From: Saccharothrix longispora
GTDB taxonomy: Bacteria; Actinomycetota; Actinomycetes; Mycobacteriales; Pseudonocardiaceae
Assembly (NCBI RefSeq): GCF_030852425.1
Contig: NZ_NSDM01000003.1
Location: forward strand, 62,001 to 126,000
Length of the DNA stretch: 64,000 nt
Reading direction: 5' to 3'
Shown here: one piece after another, positions 19,377-27,880 of the stretch
How the letters are laid out: each line of letters starts with the position of its first letter
Numbering within the stretch: position 1 is the first letter of the stretch
Translations under genes and position numbers: made by a program
The notes under the pieces: model-generated
Database searches by the model: none
What the model saw: only the letters and a program-made list of their open reading frames with translations
Told to the model about the DNA's origin: nothing

Positions 19377-19394
19377 ATCGAGTATCTTCGATAC
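19377..19394. promoter_or_regulatory. Probable ArsR operator between divergent ars-type genes
   Basis: Nested palindromes ATCGA-N6-TCGAT (19377-19392) and GTATC-TTC-GATAC (19382-19394) sit in the 96-bp gap between the ArsR-acetyltransferase and ArsO-like starts. ArsR-family operators are typically inverted ATnnA-type repeats of this size, so joint repression of both genes is likely (inference). Confidence 0.55.
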
Positions 19395-19439
19395 ATTCGG
19401 GTCGGTTCAATCGACGATGGACGATGAAAGGAGTGGCTC

Positions 19440-20741
19440 GTGAGCGAGCTTCCGGTGGTCGTGGTGGGTGCGGGGCCGATCGGGTTGGCGGCGGCGGCCC
19501 ACCTGCTGGAGCGCGGCGTGCGGCCGCTGGTGCTGGAGGCGGGCGCGCAGGCCGGTGCGGCGGTGGCGCGGTGGAACCACGTGCGGCTGTTCTCGGGGTG
19601 GTCCGAGCTGGTCGACCCGGCGGCCCGGCGGCTGCTGGGGAGCGCGCCGGACGGCGAGGCGTGCCCCACCGGGGCCGAGTGGGTGTCGGAGTACCTCGCG
19701 CCGCTGGCCGACGCCCTGGGCGGGCACGTGCGGTACGGCGCGCGGGTGGTCGGGGTCGCCCGCCGGGGGCGCGACCGGGTGGTGGACGACGGGCGCGACC
19801 GCGAGCCGCTGACCGTGCACGTGGAGACGGCCGACGGCGAAGAGCGCATCGCGGCCCGTGCCGTGGTGGACGCCTCCGGCACCTGGGGCACCCCCAACCC
19901 GCTCGGCGGCGACGGCCTGCCGGCGGTCGGCGAGCGCGCGGCGGCCGAGCGGATCGCCTACCGGGTCCCGGACGTGGTCGCCGAGGCCGGGCGGTACGCC
20001 GGCAAGCGGGTCGCGGTGGCGGGCAGCGGGCACTCGGCGCTCACCGCGCTGGTGGCGCTCGCGGGACTCCCCGGCACGCACGTCACGTGGCTGCTGCGCC
20101 GGGGCGCGGTCGACGCGGTGTTCGGCGGCGGCGAGGCCGACCAGCTGCCGGCGCGCGGCGCGCTGGGACTCCGGGCGCGGGACGCGGCGCGGGCCGGGCA
20201 CGTGGAGGTCGTGACCGGTTTCCGCACGGCGGTCGTGGAGCGCGACGGCGACCGCGTGGTGCTGGTGTCCCAGGAGGGCCGCCGGCTGGCGCCGGTCGAC
20301 GAGGTCGTGGCGCTGACCGGGTTCCGCCCCGACCACTCGTGGCTCTCGGAGGTCCGGCTCGACCTCGACCCGGTGCTCCAGGCGCCCACGGGGCTCGCCC
20401 CGCTGGTCGACCCGAACGTGCACTCCTGCGGCACGGTGTACCCGCACGGCGCGGCGGAGTTGCGCCACCCCGAGCCCGGCGTGTACCTGGTCGGCATGAA
20501 GAGCTACGGCCGTGCGCCCACGTTCCTCGCCCTGACCGGGTACGAGCAGGTCCGCAGCACCGCGGCCGAGATCGCCGGCGACCACGAGGGCGCGGCGAAG
20601 GTCGAACTCGTGCTGCCCGAGACGGGCGTGTGCGGCGGTTCCGGCGTCTTCGACGAGACCGACGGGTCGGAGGGGTCCGGCGGGTGCTGCGCCCCGGCCG
20701 TCACGGAGCTGACGCTGACCGCGCCGGGCGCGCGGCCCTGA
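19440..20741 (+). CDS. ArsO-like flavin-dependent monooxygenase
   Basis: 433-aa FAD/NAD(P)H-dependent oxidoreductase. The N-terminal FAD site is VVVVGAGPIGLAAAAHLLERG; a second Rossmann motif VAVAGSGHSALTALVAL lies near residue 198, as in flavin monooxygenases and the ArsO family found in ars operons. The conserved ends VALTGFRPDHSWLSE and VYLVGMKSYGRAPTFLALTGYEQVR are characteristic of this group. The C-terminal tail has clustered cysteines (GVCGGSG, GGCCAP) that may bind arsenicals or metal. The GTG start has an excellent AAAGGAG 7 nt upstream. It is divergent from the ArsR-acetyltransferase fusion; an MFS exporter remnant follows. The arsenic-related role is inferred from family and context. 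Confidence 0.85.
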   Translation: MSELPVVVVGAGPIGLAAAAHLLERGVRPLVLEAGAQAGAAVARWNHVRLFSGWSELVDPAARRLLGSAPDGEACPTGAEWVSEYLAPLADALGGHVRYGARVVGVARRGRDRVVDDGRDREPLTVHVETADGEERIAARAVVDASGTWGTPNPLGGDGLPAVGERAAAERIAYRVPDVVAEAGRYAGKRVAVAGSGHSALTALVALAGLPGTHVTWLLRRGAVDAVFGGGEADQLPARGALGLRARDAARAGHVEVVTGFRTAVVERDGDRVVLVSQEGRRLAPVDEVVALTGFRPDHSWLSEVRLDLDPVLQAPTGLAPLVDPNVHSCGTVYPHGAAELRHPEPGVYLVGMKSYGRAPTFLALTGYEQVRSTAAEIAGDHEGAAKVELVLPETGVCGGSGVFDETDGSEGSGGCCAPAVTELTLTAPGARP

Positions 20742-20775
20742 GGTCCGGCCCCGGGGTCCGGCCCCGGGGTCCGGC
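20742..20775. repeat. 13-bp tandem repeat after ArsO-like gene
   Basis: The unit GGTCCGGCCCCGG occurs 2.6 times head to tail directly after the ArsO-like stop codon. It can fold on itself through CCGG/GGCC pairing. It may act as a terminator or mark the deletion junction that left the MFS remnant. Confidence 0.7.
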
Positions 20776-20788
20776 GGCCCGCCGCGTC

Positions 20789-20956
20789 CGGGCGCTCACC
20801 GCCGTGACCCTGGTCGGCGGGCTGGCCGGCACGGTGTTCGCCCCGCTCACCGCCGGCATCGCGCAGCACCTCGACTGGCGCGGCACCTACCTCGTCCTCG
20901 CCGGGCTGTTCGGACTGGTCACCATCCCCGCGCACGCACTGGGCCCGCGCCTGCCG
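20789..20956 (+). pseudogene. Remnant of MFS exporter (internal fragment)
   Basis: An open 56-codon segment encodes RALTAVTLVGGLAGTVFAPL followed by TAGIAQHLDWRGTYLVLAGL and FGLVTIPAHAL, an internal pair of transmembrane helices typical of MFS efflux proteins (the loop D-W-R-x-T-Y is characteristic). There is no start codon, no N-terminal half and no C-terminal half; sequence similarity to a transporter ends abruptly at about 20956. It follows the ArsO-like gene on the same strand, where an intact arsenical or organoarsenical MFS exporter would be expected (inference). Confidence 0.65.
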
Positions 20957-21264
20957 TGTTATCGGGGTGGCGGTGAAGGCGTGCGCAACGACGCCGGCGG
21001 TGATCGCCGACGCGTGTGTCCTGCGCATTCCTCGACTAGCGGGCGCCCCGGAACCGGGAGGAAGCCGGGGGTGCGCGGTGGCCGCGGGCCGTGCCACTAC
21101 GTGAGGGACCGGCGGAATTCTCCACACCCACGCTTCCTCCTCGTCGAGGCCGGCGGGTGCGGTCAGTGTTCGACCGGCTCCGCGGAGTTGTCAACGATTG
21201 TCGTAACGTTGCGAAATATTCGTCCCGCGCCGCGGCGTGAATTGCGCGGGATGATTCCGACGGC
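20957..21264. other. Non-coding stretch with AT-rich tail
   Basis: No gene is supported here. The last 80 bp (about 21180-21262) are clearly AT-richer than the surroundings and lie just beyond the stop of the acyl-CoA ligase gene. I see no clear promoter or terminator. Confidence 0.5.
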
Positions 21265-22734
21265 TCAGGCGCGCCACCCGCGCACCACGTGGCGGCGCAG
21301 CTTGCCGGACCCGGTGCGGGGCAGCGACGGCACGAACACCACCGAGCGCGGCACCTTGTAGGCCGTCAGGTGCGCGCGGGCCAGGGCGGTGAGGGCGGCG
21401 GCCAGCTCGGCGTCGCCGACCGGCTCCTCCCCCGCGGGCACGTCGGCCCGCACCACGTAGGCGCGCAGCCGGGCGGGACCGCCGTCGTCGTCGGTCACCG
21501 CGCACACCGCCGCCTCGCGGACCAGCGGGTGGCCGGCCAGCAGGTGCTCGACCTCCAGCGGGTGGAGCTTGATCCCGCCGACGTTCTCGACGTCGTCCAG
21601 CCGGCCGGTGACGCGCACGAAGCCGTCCACGTCGACCGAGGCCGTGTCGCCGGTGGCGTACCAGTCCCGGGTGCGGCGGGGTCGGCCGTCCTCGTCCAGG
21701 CCGAGGGTCACCGTCGGCCCGCGCACCTGCAACCGGCCCACCACGTCCGGCTCGACCGGCGTGCCCGCGTCGTCCACCACGCGCACCTCGAACGGCGGCA
21801 GCGCGCGCCCCACCGTGCCGACCCGCCGCGCGGCGCGGGTGTTGTGGGTGAACGCCTGCCCGACCTCGGTGGTCCCGATGCCGTTGAGCAGCCGGTCGCC
21901 CAGCACCCCCATCAGCCGCCCCTCCAGCGCCTCGGAGAGCACCTCGCCCCCGGTGGCGGCGACGCGCAGCTTCGCCAGCAGCTCGCTGCCGGGGTGCGCG
22001 ACGAGCCTGCCGTAGAACGTCGGCACGGCGAACAGCGCGGTCACGTCGTACTTGTCCACGATGGCCAGCACGTCGTCCACCCGCGGCGGTTCCGGGTTGA
22101 GCACCACGTGGCTGCCGCTCATGAGCGGGAACAACAGGGAGTTGCCCAAGCCGTAGGCGAAGTACGCCTTCGACACCGAGTGCACGACGTCGTCGGGCCC
22201 CAGCCCCAGCGCGGGCACGGCGAACGTGCGGTGGTGCACGGCCGGGTCGCCGTGCAGCTGCGGGCACAGCCGGGGCACGCCGGTCGTGCCCGAGGTGAAC
22301 GTCGCGTACACCTGGTCGTCGTCGGCCCGCGGCACGACCGGCGCCGGCTCCGCGCCGGCCAGGCCGGCGAAGGTCGTCACCGGGCACCCGGTCACCGGCG
22401 GCACGTCGCCCGGCCGGTGCACGACCAGCGCGGGACGCGCGGACGCCAGCGCCCGGCGCAGCTCGTCGCGGTGCAGGCGGTGGTTGACCGGCACGGCCAC
22501 CGCGCCGGCGTGCACGGCGCCCAGGAACGCCAGGACGAGGTCCGTCCCGTCGTCGAGCAGGAGCACGACCCGGTCACCGGGCCGCACGCCCTCGCGGACC
22601 AGGGCGCCGGCCACCCGGGCCGCCCCGTCGTAGACCTCGGCGTGCGTCAGCAGCGCACCGTCCACCTCGTAGGCCGGGCGGTCCAGCCACCCGCCGGCGG
22701 CGGCTCCGGCGCGCAGCGCGTCGACCAGGTTCAT
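21265..22734 (-). CDS. Acyl-CoA/aryl-CoA ligase (benzoate-CoA-ligase-like, ANL superfamily)
   Basis: 489-aa adenylate-forming enzyme that would activate a carboxylic acid with ATP and CoA. The P-loop-like A3 motif is TFTSGTTGVPRL; then VSKAYFAYGLGNSLLFPLMSGS, a segment shared with benzoate-CoA ligases; the A5 motif LLNGIGTTEVGQAFTHN; A7 YATGD; A8 GRLDDVENVGGIKLHPLEVE; and the A10 lysine in LPRTGSGKLRR. An aryl or hydroxyaryl acid is a fair guess for substrate. The ATG at 22734 has AGGGGGAG 9 nt upstream. It lies 47 bp downstream of the GT2-MocA fusion gene on the same strand, so the two are probably co-transcribed. Confidence 0.9.
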   Translation of the reverse strand: MNLVDALRAGAAAGGWLDRPAYEVDGALLTHAEVYDGAARVAGALVREGVRPGDRVVLLLDDGTDLVLAFLGAVHAGAVAVPVNHRLHRDELRRALASARPALVVHRPGDVPPVTGCPVTTFAGLAGAEPAPVVPRADDDQVYATFTSGTTGVPRLCPQLHGDPAVHHRTFAVPALGLGPDDVVHSVSKAYFAYGLGNSLLFPLMSGSHVVLNPEPPRVDDVLAIVDKYDVTALFAVPTFYGRLVAHPGSELLAKLRVAATGGEVLSEALEGRLMGVLGDRLLNGIGTTEVGQAFTHNTRAARRVGTVGRALPPFEVRVVDDAGTPVEPDVVGRLQVRGPTVTLGLDEDGRPRRTRDWYATGDTASVDVDGFVRVTGRLDDVENVGGIKLHPLEVEHLLAGHPLVREAAVCAVTDDDGGPARLRAYVVRADVPAGEEPVGDAELAAALTALARAHLTAYKVPRSVVFVPSLPRTGSGKLRRHVVRGWRA

Positions 22735-22781
22735 CCGACTGCTCCCCCTGCTCCGGCCCACCCGCGTCCCGGGTGGGCGCG

Positions 22782-24527
22782 TCAACGACCCGATCCCCCC
22801 GCGACGGGCAGCGCGGCCACCTCGACGCACCACGCCCGCACCACGTCGAACAGCCCGCCGACCGCGTCCAGGCCGGTGGACGGCGCGGGGCCGCCGCGCA
22901 GCGCGCCGACGAAGTCGACGTACGCGCCGCTCACCGGCGGTGCGACGAGGTCCGCGGCCCGCTCGCCCGCCTCGCCCGTGACGGAGACGCGGAACCGGGG
23001 GTCGCCCCGGCCCACCTCGACCGTCCCGGTCAGGCCGCCGGCGACCGCCCGAGCCCGCACCCGGTGCGGGGTCGCCTCCAGGGTCCGGACCGCGGTGACG
23101 GGCACGCCGAGCACCCGTTCGACCGCGTCCAGCACGTCCGGGCCGAGGTCGGCGACGACGTCGCGGTCGGCCGGCGAGGGCTGGTCCAGCCGCACCGCGA
23201 AACCTCGCGGCGCCCCGCCGTCGGTGACCGCCTTGCCGAGCGCGATCAGCTCGGGGTGGTGCGCCCAGGGCAGGTCCACCGAGCACCGGCCGGGCGCCTG
23301 CCGCGCCGCCTCGACCAGGCGCGGGAGGTCGTCCACGGCCTGCTTGCCGAGCAGCACGCGCAGTCCCCGGCGCAGCGCGGTCAGCACCGCGCCGGTGTCC
23401 GGGGCGCGCACCACGACGCCCTCCGCCGGCACCGCCTCCACCAGCCGCGTCCCGTCGCGCAACGCCCAGGGCGCGCCGTGCGCGCGTGCGGCGGGCAGCA
23501 GGGCGCGCACGTCGGGGTCGGCCACGCCGACGACGCGCACGCCGGGCACCGCGCCCACGTCCGGCGTGCCGGCCCCGCCGACCAGGAGGACCCGCACGTC
23601 GGCGGGCCGCGCGGTGGCCAGCGCGCCGTCGCTGGCGAAGAAGCTGAGGTCGGCCGACCCGGGGTCGGCGAGCACCGCCACCCTGGGCCGGTCCAGGTCG
23701 GAGTAGTCCTTCTCGACCGGCACCCACGCCAGGTCCTCGGCCGTGTGCGCCGGTCCGGCGGCGAAGACCTCGGCCCAGCGGGCGCGCAGCACGCGGGTGT
23801 GGCGCTTCCAGACGGGCAGCTTGTCGTGGCCGACGTGGTTGAACGTGGTGCCCTCGAAGTGCCGCACCGCCACCGAGCCGACGTAGCGCAGGCGCTCGCC
23901 GGCGGCGCGCAACCGGCAGCACAGGTCGACGTCCTCGCACAGCGAGACGGGGTCGAACGACTCGTCGAACCCGCCGACCCGGCGGAACGAGCTGTGCCGG
24001 ACCATCAGCGCGGCGGTGGGCGCCCAGACCTGGTCCCGGTGCGCCCGGTGCTCGGCTCCGACGGGTCGGCCGCGCCCGACCGCGCCGATGCGCCCGTCGG
24101 TGGTGGCGCCTCCGCCCGCGCACTGCACCAGCCCGGACCCGCCGGGGTAGAGCAGCAGCGGCGACACCGCGCCCAGGCCGGGGTCGGCGGTCAGCTCGGC
24201 GGCGAGCGCCTCGACCGCGTGCGGCTCGTCGACCAGCACGTCGTTGTCGAGGAAGAGCAGGAACTCGCCGCGCGCCGCCGCCGCGCCGACGTTGCGGCGC
24301 TCGCTGCCGCCGCGGTCGTCCTCGTGGCGCAGGACCGTCAGGGGGTGCGGGTGGTCGAGCCCGGCCAGGTGCTCGGCGGTGCCGTCGCGCGAGCCGTTGT
24401 CGACCACGACCACCTCGAGGTCCCCGGAGGCGTTCGCGAGGGACGCCAGAGCCCTGCGGGTGTACTCCAGGCGGTTCCTGACCAACATCACGACCGAGAC
24501 CAGGCCCGGTACCGGGGTCGGGTTCAC
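22782..24527 (-). CDS. Family 2 glycosyltransferase fused to Gfo/Idh/MocA-like domain
   Basis: 581-aa protein with an unusual architecture. Residues 9-235 form a GT2 (GT-A) domain: LVSVVMLVRNRLEYTRRAL, nucleotide-binding VVVVDNGSRDGTAEHL, DxD-like FLDNDVLVDE, and the late motif FDESFDPVSLCEDVDLCCRL with the catalytic-type ED. After a linker (about 240-300), residues about 305-575 resemble a Gfo/Idh/MocA oxidoreductase: GVRVVGVADPDV, the GLRVLLGKQAV segment where family members have EKP, a helix LDAVERVLGVPVTAVRTLE, and the closing GAYVDFVGALRGG. The usual N-terminal dinucleotide glycine motif is weak (VRVLLVGGAGTPD). GTG 24527 has GAAGGG 6 nt upstream. It probably shares an operon with the acyl-CoA ligase. 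Confidence 0.82.
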   Translation of the reverse strand: MNPTPVPGLVSVVMLVRNRLEYTRRALASLANASGDLEVVVVDNGSRDGTAEHLAGLDHPHPLTVLRHEDDRGGSERRNVGAAAARGEFLLFLDNDVLVDEPHAVEALAAELTADPGLGAVSPLLLYPGGSGLVQCAGGGATTDGRIGAVGRGRPVGAEHRAHRDQVWAPTAALMVRHSSFRRVGGFDESFDPVSLCEDVDLCCRLRAAGERLRYVGSVAVRHFEGTTFNHVGHDKLPVWKRHTRVLRARWAEVFAAGPAHTAEDLAWVPVEKDYSDLDRPRVAVLADPGSADLSFFASDGALATARPADVRVLLVGGAGTPDVGAVPGVRVVGVADPDVRALLPAARAHGAPWALRDGTRLVEAVPAEGVVVRAPDTGAVLTALRRGLRVLLGKQAVDDLPRLVEAARQAPGRCSVDLPWAHHPELIALGKAVTDGGAPRGFAVRLDQPSPADRDVVADLGPDVLDAVERVLGVPVTAVRTLEATPHRVRARAVAGGLTGTVEVGRGDPRFRVSVTGEAGERAADLVAPPVSGAYVDFVGALRGGPAPSTGLDAVGGLFDVVRAWCVEVAALPVAGGSGR

Positions 24528-24549
24528 GCTGCACCCTTCGGGAAATGAT

Positions 24550-24569
24550 CACTCCGGACTTCCGGAGTG
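24550..24569. promoter_or_regulatory. 20-bp palindrome in GT2-fusion leader
   Basis: CACTCCGGACTTCCGGAGTG has perfect 9-bp arms around CT. It lies 22 bp upstream of the GT2-fusion GTG and 107 bp upstream of the divergent hydrolase GTG. It could be a repressor operator serving both genes or a leader hairpin of the minus-strand transcript; sequence alone does not decide. Confidence 0.6.
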
Positions 24570-24676
24570 CGCGGGCCATTCCACTGTGGTGGGATCGGCG
24601 CGCACGGATCGTGCCGGAGCGTAAGCACGTTCCGGCGCGTGCGCCAGCCCGTGAATCGGAATTCCGAAGGGAACCC

Positions 24677-25546
24677 GTGGACGACGTCGCCGGCACCGCC
24701 GATCCCCGGTACAAGCCCTGGTCCCACTATCGCCCGGAAAAGACGGAAAATCCCGCGTCGACCATTCGGACGGCATTGTTCTGCCATGCGGCCGGTTTCA
24801 CCGGTCTCACGTGGCGTTCGTGTGTCGAGGAGTTGCGCACACCGCTGCGCGCGATCGCCCCGGACCTCCGCGGCCACGGTTGCGCGCCGCCCCTGGCCGA
24901 GGACGCGGACTGGGGCGTGTTCGCCGACGACGTGCTCGCCGCGGCCCGCGACCGGGGCTCCGGACCGCTGATCGGCGTGGGGCACTCGCTGGGCGGGACC
25001 GCCCTGCTGCTGGCGGAGGCCCGGGCGCCCGGCACGTTCGACCTGCTGGTCTGCTTCGAACCGGTGCTCGCGACCCGCCACGACCCGGCGTTCGCCGAGG
25101 CGGCGGCCCGGCGGCGCCCGGTGTTCCCGTCCCGCGCCGACGTGCTGGCCCGCTACTCCGCCCGGCCACCGCTGTCCCGGCTCGCGCCCGAGGTCCTCGT
25201 CGACTACGTCGACTCCGGTCTGGCCGTCGAGCCGGACGGCCGGGTGAGGCTGCGCTGCGCGCCGGCGGTGGAGGCGCACCTGTTCCGGACGGCGATCTCG
25301 TGCCCGTGGCGGGAGGCGCTGCCCCGGGTGGCGTGCCCCACGTTCCTCCTGCGCGGGAGCGAGTCGACCGTGGTGGCCGGGGAACCGCTCCGGGCGGCCT
25401 GCGCGGACCTGCCCGACGGCCGGTCGCGCGAGGTCCCGGGGCTGGACCACCTGGGGCCGCTGGTGGACCCCGGCGCGTTCGCGGCGGTGCTCGACGGGAT
25501 CTTCGCGGAATCCGGCCTGTCCCGAACCGCTCCGCGCGTCACGTAA
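24677..25546 (+). CDS. Alpha/beta hydrolase
   Basis: 289-aa soluble hydrolase of the alpha/beta fold. The oxyanion region is [16 protein letters not shown], the nucleophile elbow [13 protein letters not shown] (Ser), and the catalytic His lies in [12 protein letters not shown]. At the usual acid position the sequence is [13 protein letters not shown], suggesting Glu or a displaced acid. It resembles epoxide hydrolase/lactonase-like hydrolases without a clear substrate. GTG 24677 follows GAAGGGAACC, a good ribosome-binding site; the longer frame from 24545 would run through the palindrome and is rejected. It is divergent from the GT2-MocA/ligase operon, and the selO gene starts 10 bp after its stop. 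Confidence 0.87.
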   Translation: MDDVAGTADPRYKPWSHYRPEKTENPASTIRTALFCHAAGFTGLTWRSCVEELRTPLRAIAPDLRGHGCAPPLAEDADWGVFADDVLAAARDRGSGPLIGVGHSLGGTALLLAEARAPGTFDLLVCFEPVLATRHDPAFAEAAARRRPVFPSRADVLARYSARPPLSRLAPEVLVDYVDSGLAVEPDGRVRLRCAPAVEAHLFRTAISCPWREALPRVACPTFLLRGSESTVVAGEPLRAACADLPDGRSREVPGLDHLGPLVDPGAFAAVLDGIFAESGLSRTAPRVT

Positions 25547-25556
25547 TTTTGGTGGG

Positions 25557-27014
25557 ATGAGCACCGCACCGCCGACCGTCGTCCTGGGTGACGAGTTCGC
25601 CCGCACGCTCCCCGAGTTGGCCCTCCCCCGTCAGGCGGACGAGGCGCCCGCGCCGCGCCTGCTCGTGCTCGACGAACGGCTGGCCGCCGAGGTCGGGCTG
25701 GACCCCGCCTGGTTGCGCGGCCCCGAGGGGGTGCGCCTGCTGGTGGGCAACCACGTCCCGGACGGCGCCACGCCGGTGGCGCAGGCCTACGCCGGGCACC
25801 AGTTCGGCCACTACTCCCCCCGGCTGGGCGACGGCCGGGCCCTGCTGCTCGGCGAGCTCGCCCACGTCGACGGCCACCCGCGCGACCTGCACCTCAAGGG
25901 GTCCGGGCGCACGCCGTTCTCCCGGGGCGGCGACGGGCTGGCGGCGGTCGGGCCGATGCTGCGCGAGCACGTCGTGAGCGCGGCGATGCACGCGCTGGGC
26001 ATCCCGACGACCCGTTCGCTGGCCGTGGTCGCGACCGGGCGGCCGGTGCGGCGCGAGACGGTGCTGCCCGGCGCGGTGCTGGCCCGGGTCGCGAGCAGCC
26101 ACCTGCGGGTCGGCACGTTCCAGTACGCGCGGGCGACGGACGACGTGGACCTGCTGCGCAGGCTGGCCGACCACGCCATCGCCCGGCACCACCCCGCCGC
26201 CGCGCGGGCCGCGAACCCCTACCTGGCCCTGTTCGAGGCGGTCGTCGCCGCGCAGGCGTCGCTGGTGGCGCGGTGGATGCTCGTGGGCTTCGTCCACGGC
26301 GTGATGAACACCGACAACACGACGATCTCCGGTGAGACCATCGACTACGGGCCGTGCGCGTTCCTGGGGGCGTTCGACCCGACCGCGGTCTACAGCTCCA
26401 TCGACCACGCCGGGCGCTACGCCTACGGCAACCAGCCCGTGGTGGCCGAGTGGAACCTGGCGCGGCTCGCCGAGGCGCTCCTCCCGCTGGTCGACGACGA
26501 CCAGGACCGGGCGATCGCGTCGGCGGTGGAGGCGCTCGGCGCGTTCCGCCCGAGGTACGGGGCCGCCTGGTCGGCCGGGATGCGCGCCAAGCTCGGCCTG
26601 GCCGAGGGGCTCGACGACGCGGTCGCCTCGCCGCTGGTGGACGACCTGCTCGTGCTGCTGCGCGACAACCGCGTCGACCACACGTCGTTCTACCGCCGCC
26701 TCGGCGACGCCGCGCGCGGTGACGTCGAACGCGCCCGCGAGGTGTTCCTCGACCTCGCGGGGATCGACGGCTGGCTCGCCCGGTGGCGGGCGCTGGCCCC
26801 GGACGCCGACGCGATGGACCGGGTCAACCCCGTCTACGTCCCGCGCAACCACCTGGTCGAGGAGGCCCTCGCCGCGGGCGAGGGGGGCGACCTCGCCCCG
26901 CTGGAGCGGTTGCTGGACGCGGTGACCGCCCCGTACGACGAACGCCCCGGGCTCGACCGGTACGCGGCCCCCGGTCCGGAGGACCCCGACTACCGGACGT
27001 TCTGCGGCACCTGA
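25557..27014 (+). CDS. selO: SelO-family protein adenylyltransferase (AMPylase)
   Basis: 485-aa pseudokinase-fold enzyme (YdiU/UPF0061) that transfers AMP to protein Ser/Thr/Tyr residues and is linked to oxidative-stress responses. Highly conserved blocks are [38 protein letters not shown], then [14 protein letters not shown], the [20 protein letters not shown] metal-binding segment and [15 protein letters not shown]. The C-terminus ends DYRTFCGT, with cysteine near the place where eukaryotic SelO carries selenocysteine. The length agrees with bacterial SelO. The ATG is preceded by GGTGGG and lies 10 bp after the hydrolase stop, so co-transcription is likely. Confidence 0.96.
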   Translation: MSTAPPTVVLGDEFARTLPELALPRQADEAPAPRLLVLDERLAAEVGLDPAWLRGPEGVRLLVGNHVPDGATPVAQAYAGHQFGHYSPRLGDGRALLLGELAHVDGHPRDLHLKGSGRTPFSRGGDGLAAVGPMLREHVVSAAMHALGIPTTRSLAVVATGRPVRRETVLPGAVLARVASSHLRVGTFQYARATDDVDLLRRLADHAIARHHPAAARAANPYLALFEAVVAAQASLVARWMLVGFVHGVMNTDNTTISGETIDYGPCAFLGAFDPTAVYSSIDHAGRYAYGNQPVVAEWNLARLAEALLPLVDDDQDRAIASAVEALGAFRPRYGAAWSAGMRAKLGLAEGLDDAVASPLVDDLLVLLRDNRVDHTSFYRRLGDAARGDVERAREVFLDLAGIDGWLARWRALAPDADAMDRVNPVYVPRNHLVEEALAAGEGGDLAPLERLLDAVTAPYDERPGLDRYAAPGPEDPDYRTFCGT

Positions 27015-27032
27015 CGTCGCGGCGGCGGTCCG

Positions 27033-27392
27033 TCAGGAGTGGATCGTGACGGCGTACCCGTCCGGGTCGGCGAAGGTGAAGGTCCGCCCGAACGGGCTGT
27101 CCGCGGGCGCCGCCAGGATCGTCACGCCTGCCTCGGCGAGGTCGTCGTGCAACTGCTGGGCGTCGTCGGCGCGCAGCCAGAGCGCCACCCCCGCGCCGGG
27201 CCGCGGGGCGACGGCGTCCAGGTCGACTCCGGGGAGCGGGGTGCGCACCGCGGAGGCGACCGGGGTGGCGCCGAAGACGACGGCTCCCGGCGGACCGGCG
27301 GGGGCGCGGCGCAGCCCGAGGCGTTCCTCGTAGAACGCGGCCGACGCCTCCAGGTCGCGCACCCGGAGGGCGATGAAGTCGGGTCCGGTCAC
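27033..27392 (-). CDS. VOC-superfamily protein controlled by a MarR-type operator
   Basis: 119-aa single-module glyoxalase/dioxygenase-like protein: DFIALRVRDLEASAAFYEERLGL at the start, GVALWLRADDAQQLHDDLAEAG in the middle, and the closing GRTFTFADPDGYAVTIH with D-P-D-G-Y. The GTG at 27392 has AAGGAG about 12 nt upstream. The promoter region shared with the divergent MarR gene holds two near-identical palindromes, so repression by a MarR protein is strongly suggested; that regulator gene now appears broken. The ligand and reaction are unknown. The stop is 18 bp from the end of the convergent selO gene. Confidence 0.88.
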   Translation of the reverse strand: MTGPDFIALRVRDLEASAAFYEERLGLRRAPAGPPGAVVFGATPVASAVRTPLPGVDLDAVAPRPGAGVALWLRADDAQQLHDDLAEAGVTILAAPADSPFGRTFTFADPDGYAVTIHS

Positions 27393-27418
27393 GGTGGCCG
27401 TGGGTGCTCCTTCGTCGA

Positions 27419-27463
27419 TGTCAGGTTCCTGACACCACCGACTGCATGTCAGACTCCTGACAT
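27419..27463. promoter_or_regulatory. Two tandem MarR-type operators
   Basis: TGTCAGGTTCCTGACA (27419-27434) and ATGTCAGACTCCTGACAT (27446-27463) are palindromes with arms of 7 bp and share the pattern TGTCAG-N4-CTGACA. The centres are 28 bp apart. They fill the divergent promoter between the VOC gene and the MarR gene, a textbook position for repressor binding. The second ends 12 bp before the MarR GTG. Confidence 0.75.
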
Positions 27464-27475
27464 GGGGCAGAGCAC

Positions 27476-27880
27476 GTGGACCTCGACTCGTCCGTCGGCT
27501 GCGTCCTCAAGCAGGCCGCCGCCCTGCGGGGCGCGATGGAGGCGGCCCTGCGCCCGCTGGGGCTGAGCGTGCCGCAGTACGCCTGCCTGGAGCTGCTGGG
27601 CCGGCGCCCCGGCCTGTCCGCCGCCGAACTCGCCCGCGGCGCCTTCGTCACCCGGCAGTCCATGCACGGGGTCCTCCAGGGGCTCCAGGACCGCGGCCTG
27701 CCGACCCACCGCGCCGCAGGGGCGCGCCCTGCCCACCCTCCTCACCGACGAGGGCGCCCGCCTGCTCGCCCGGGCCGGCCGCGCCGTCGCCGAGGTGGAG
27801 CGCCGCATGTTCCACGCCCTGCCCGCCGGCGGTCCGCAACGGCTGCGCGGCCGCCCTCGGCGACGCCGGCCGACCCGCGT
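27476..27880 (+). pseudogene. MarR-family regulator, frameshifted
   Basis: The first about 75 codons encode an intact MarR N-terminus: LKQAAALRGAMEAALRPLGL, then SVPQYACLELLGRRPGLSAA and ELARGAFVTRQSMHGVLQGL. After QDRGL the recognition wing is disrupted. The expected continuation GRALPTLLTDEGARLLARAG is found in another frame from about 27716, and the final helix (AALGDAG) in yet another from about 27846. At least two frameshifts, one with lost sequence in the wing, leave no full-length MarR product; the original frame runs on as Arg/Pro-rich sequence. It could be a real pseudogene or sequencing error in a GC-rich stretch. The operators upstream remain intact. Confidence 0.7.
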
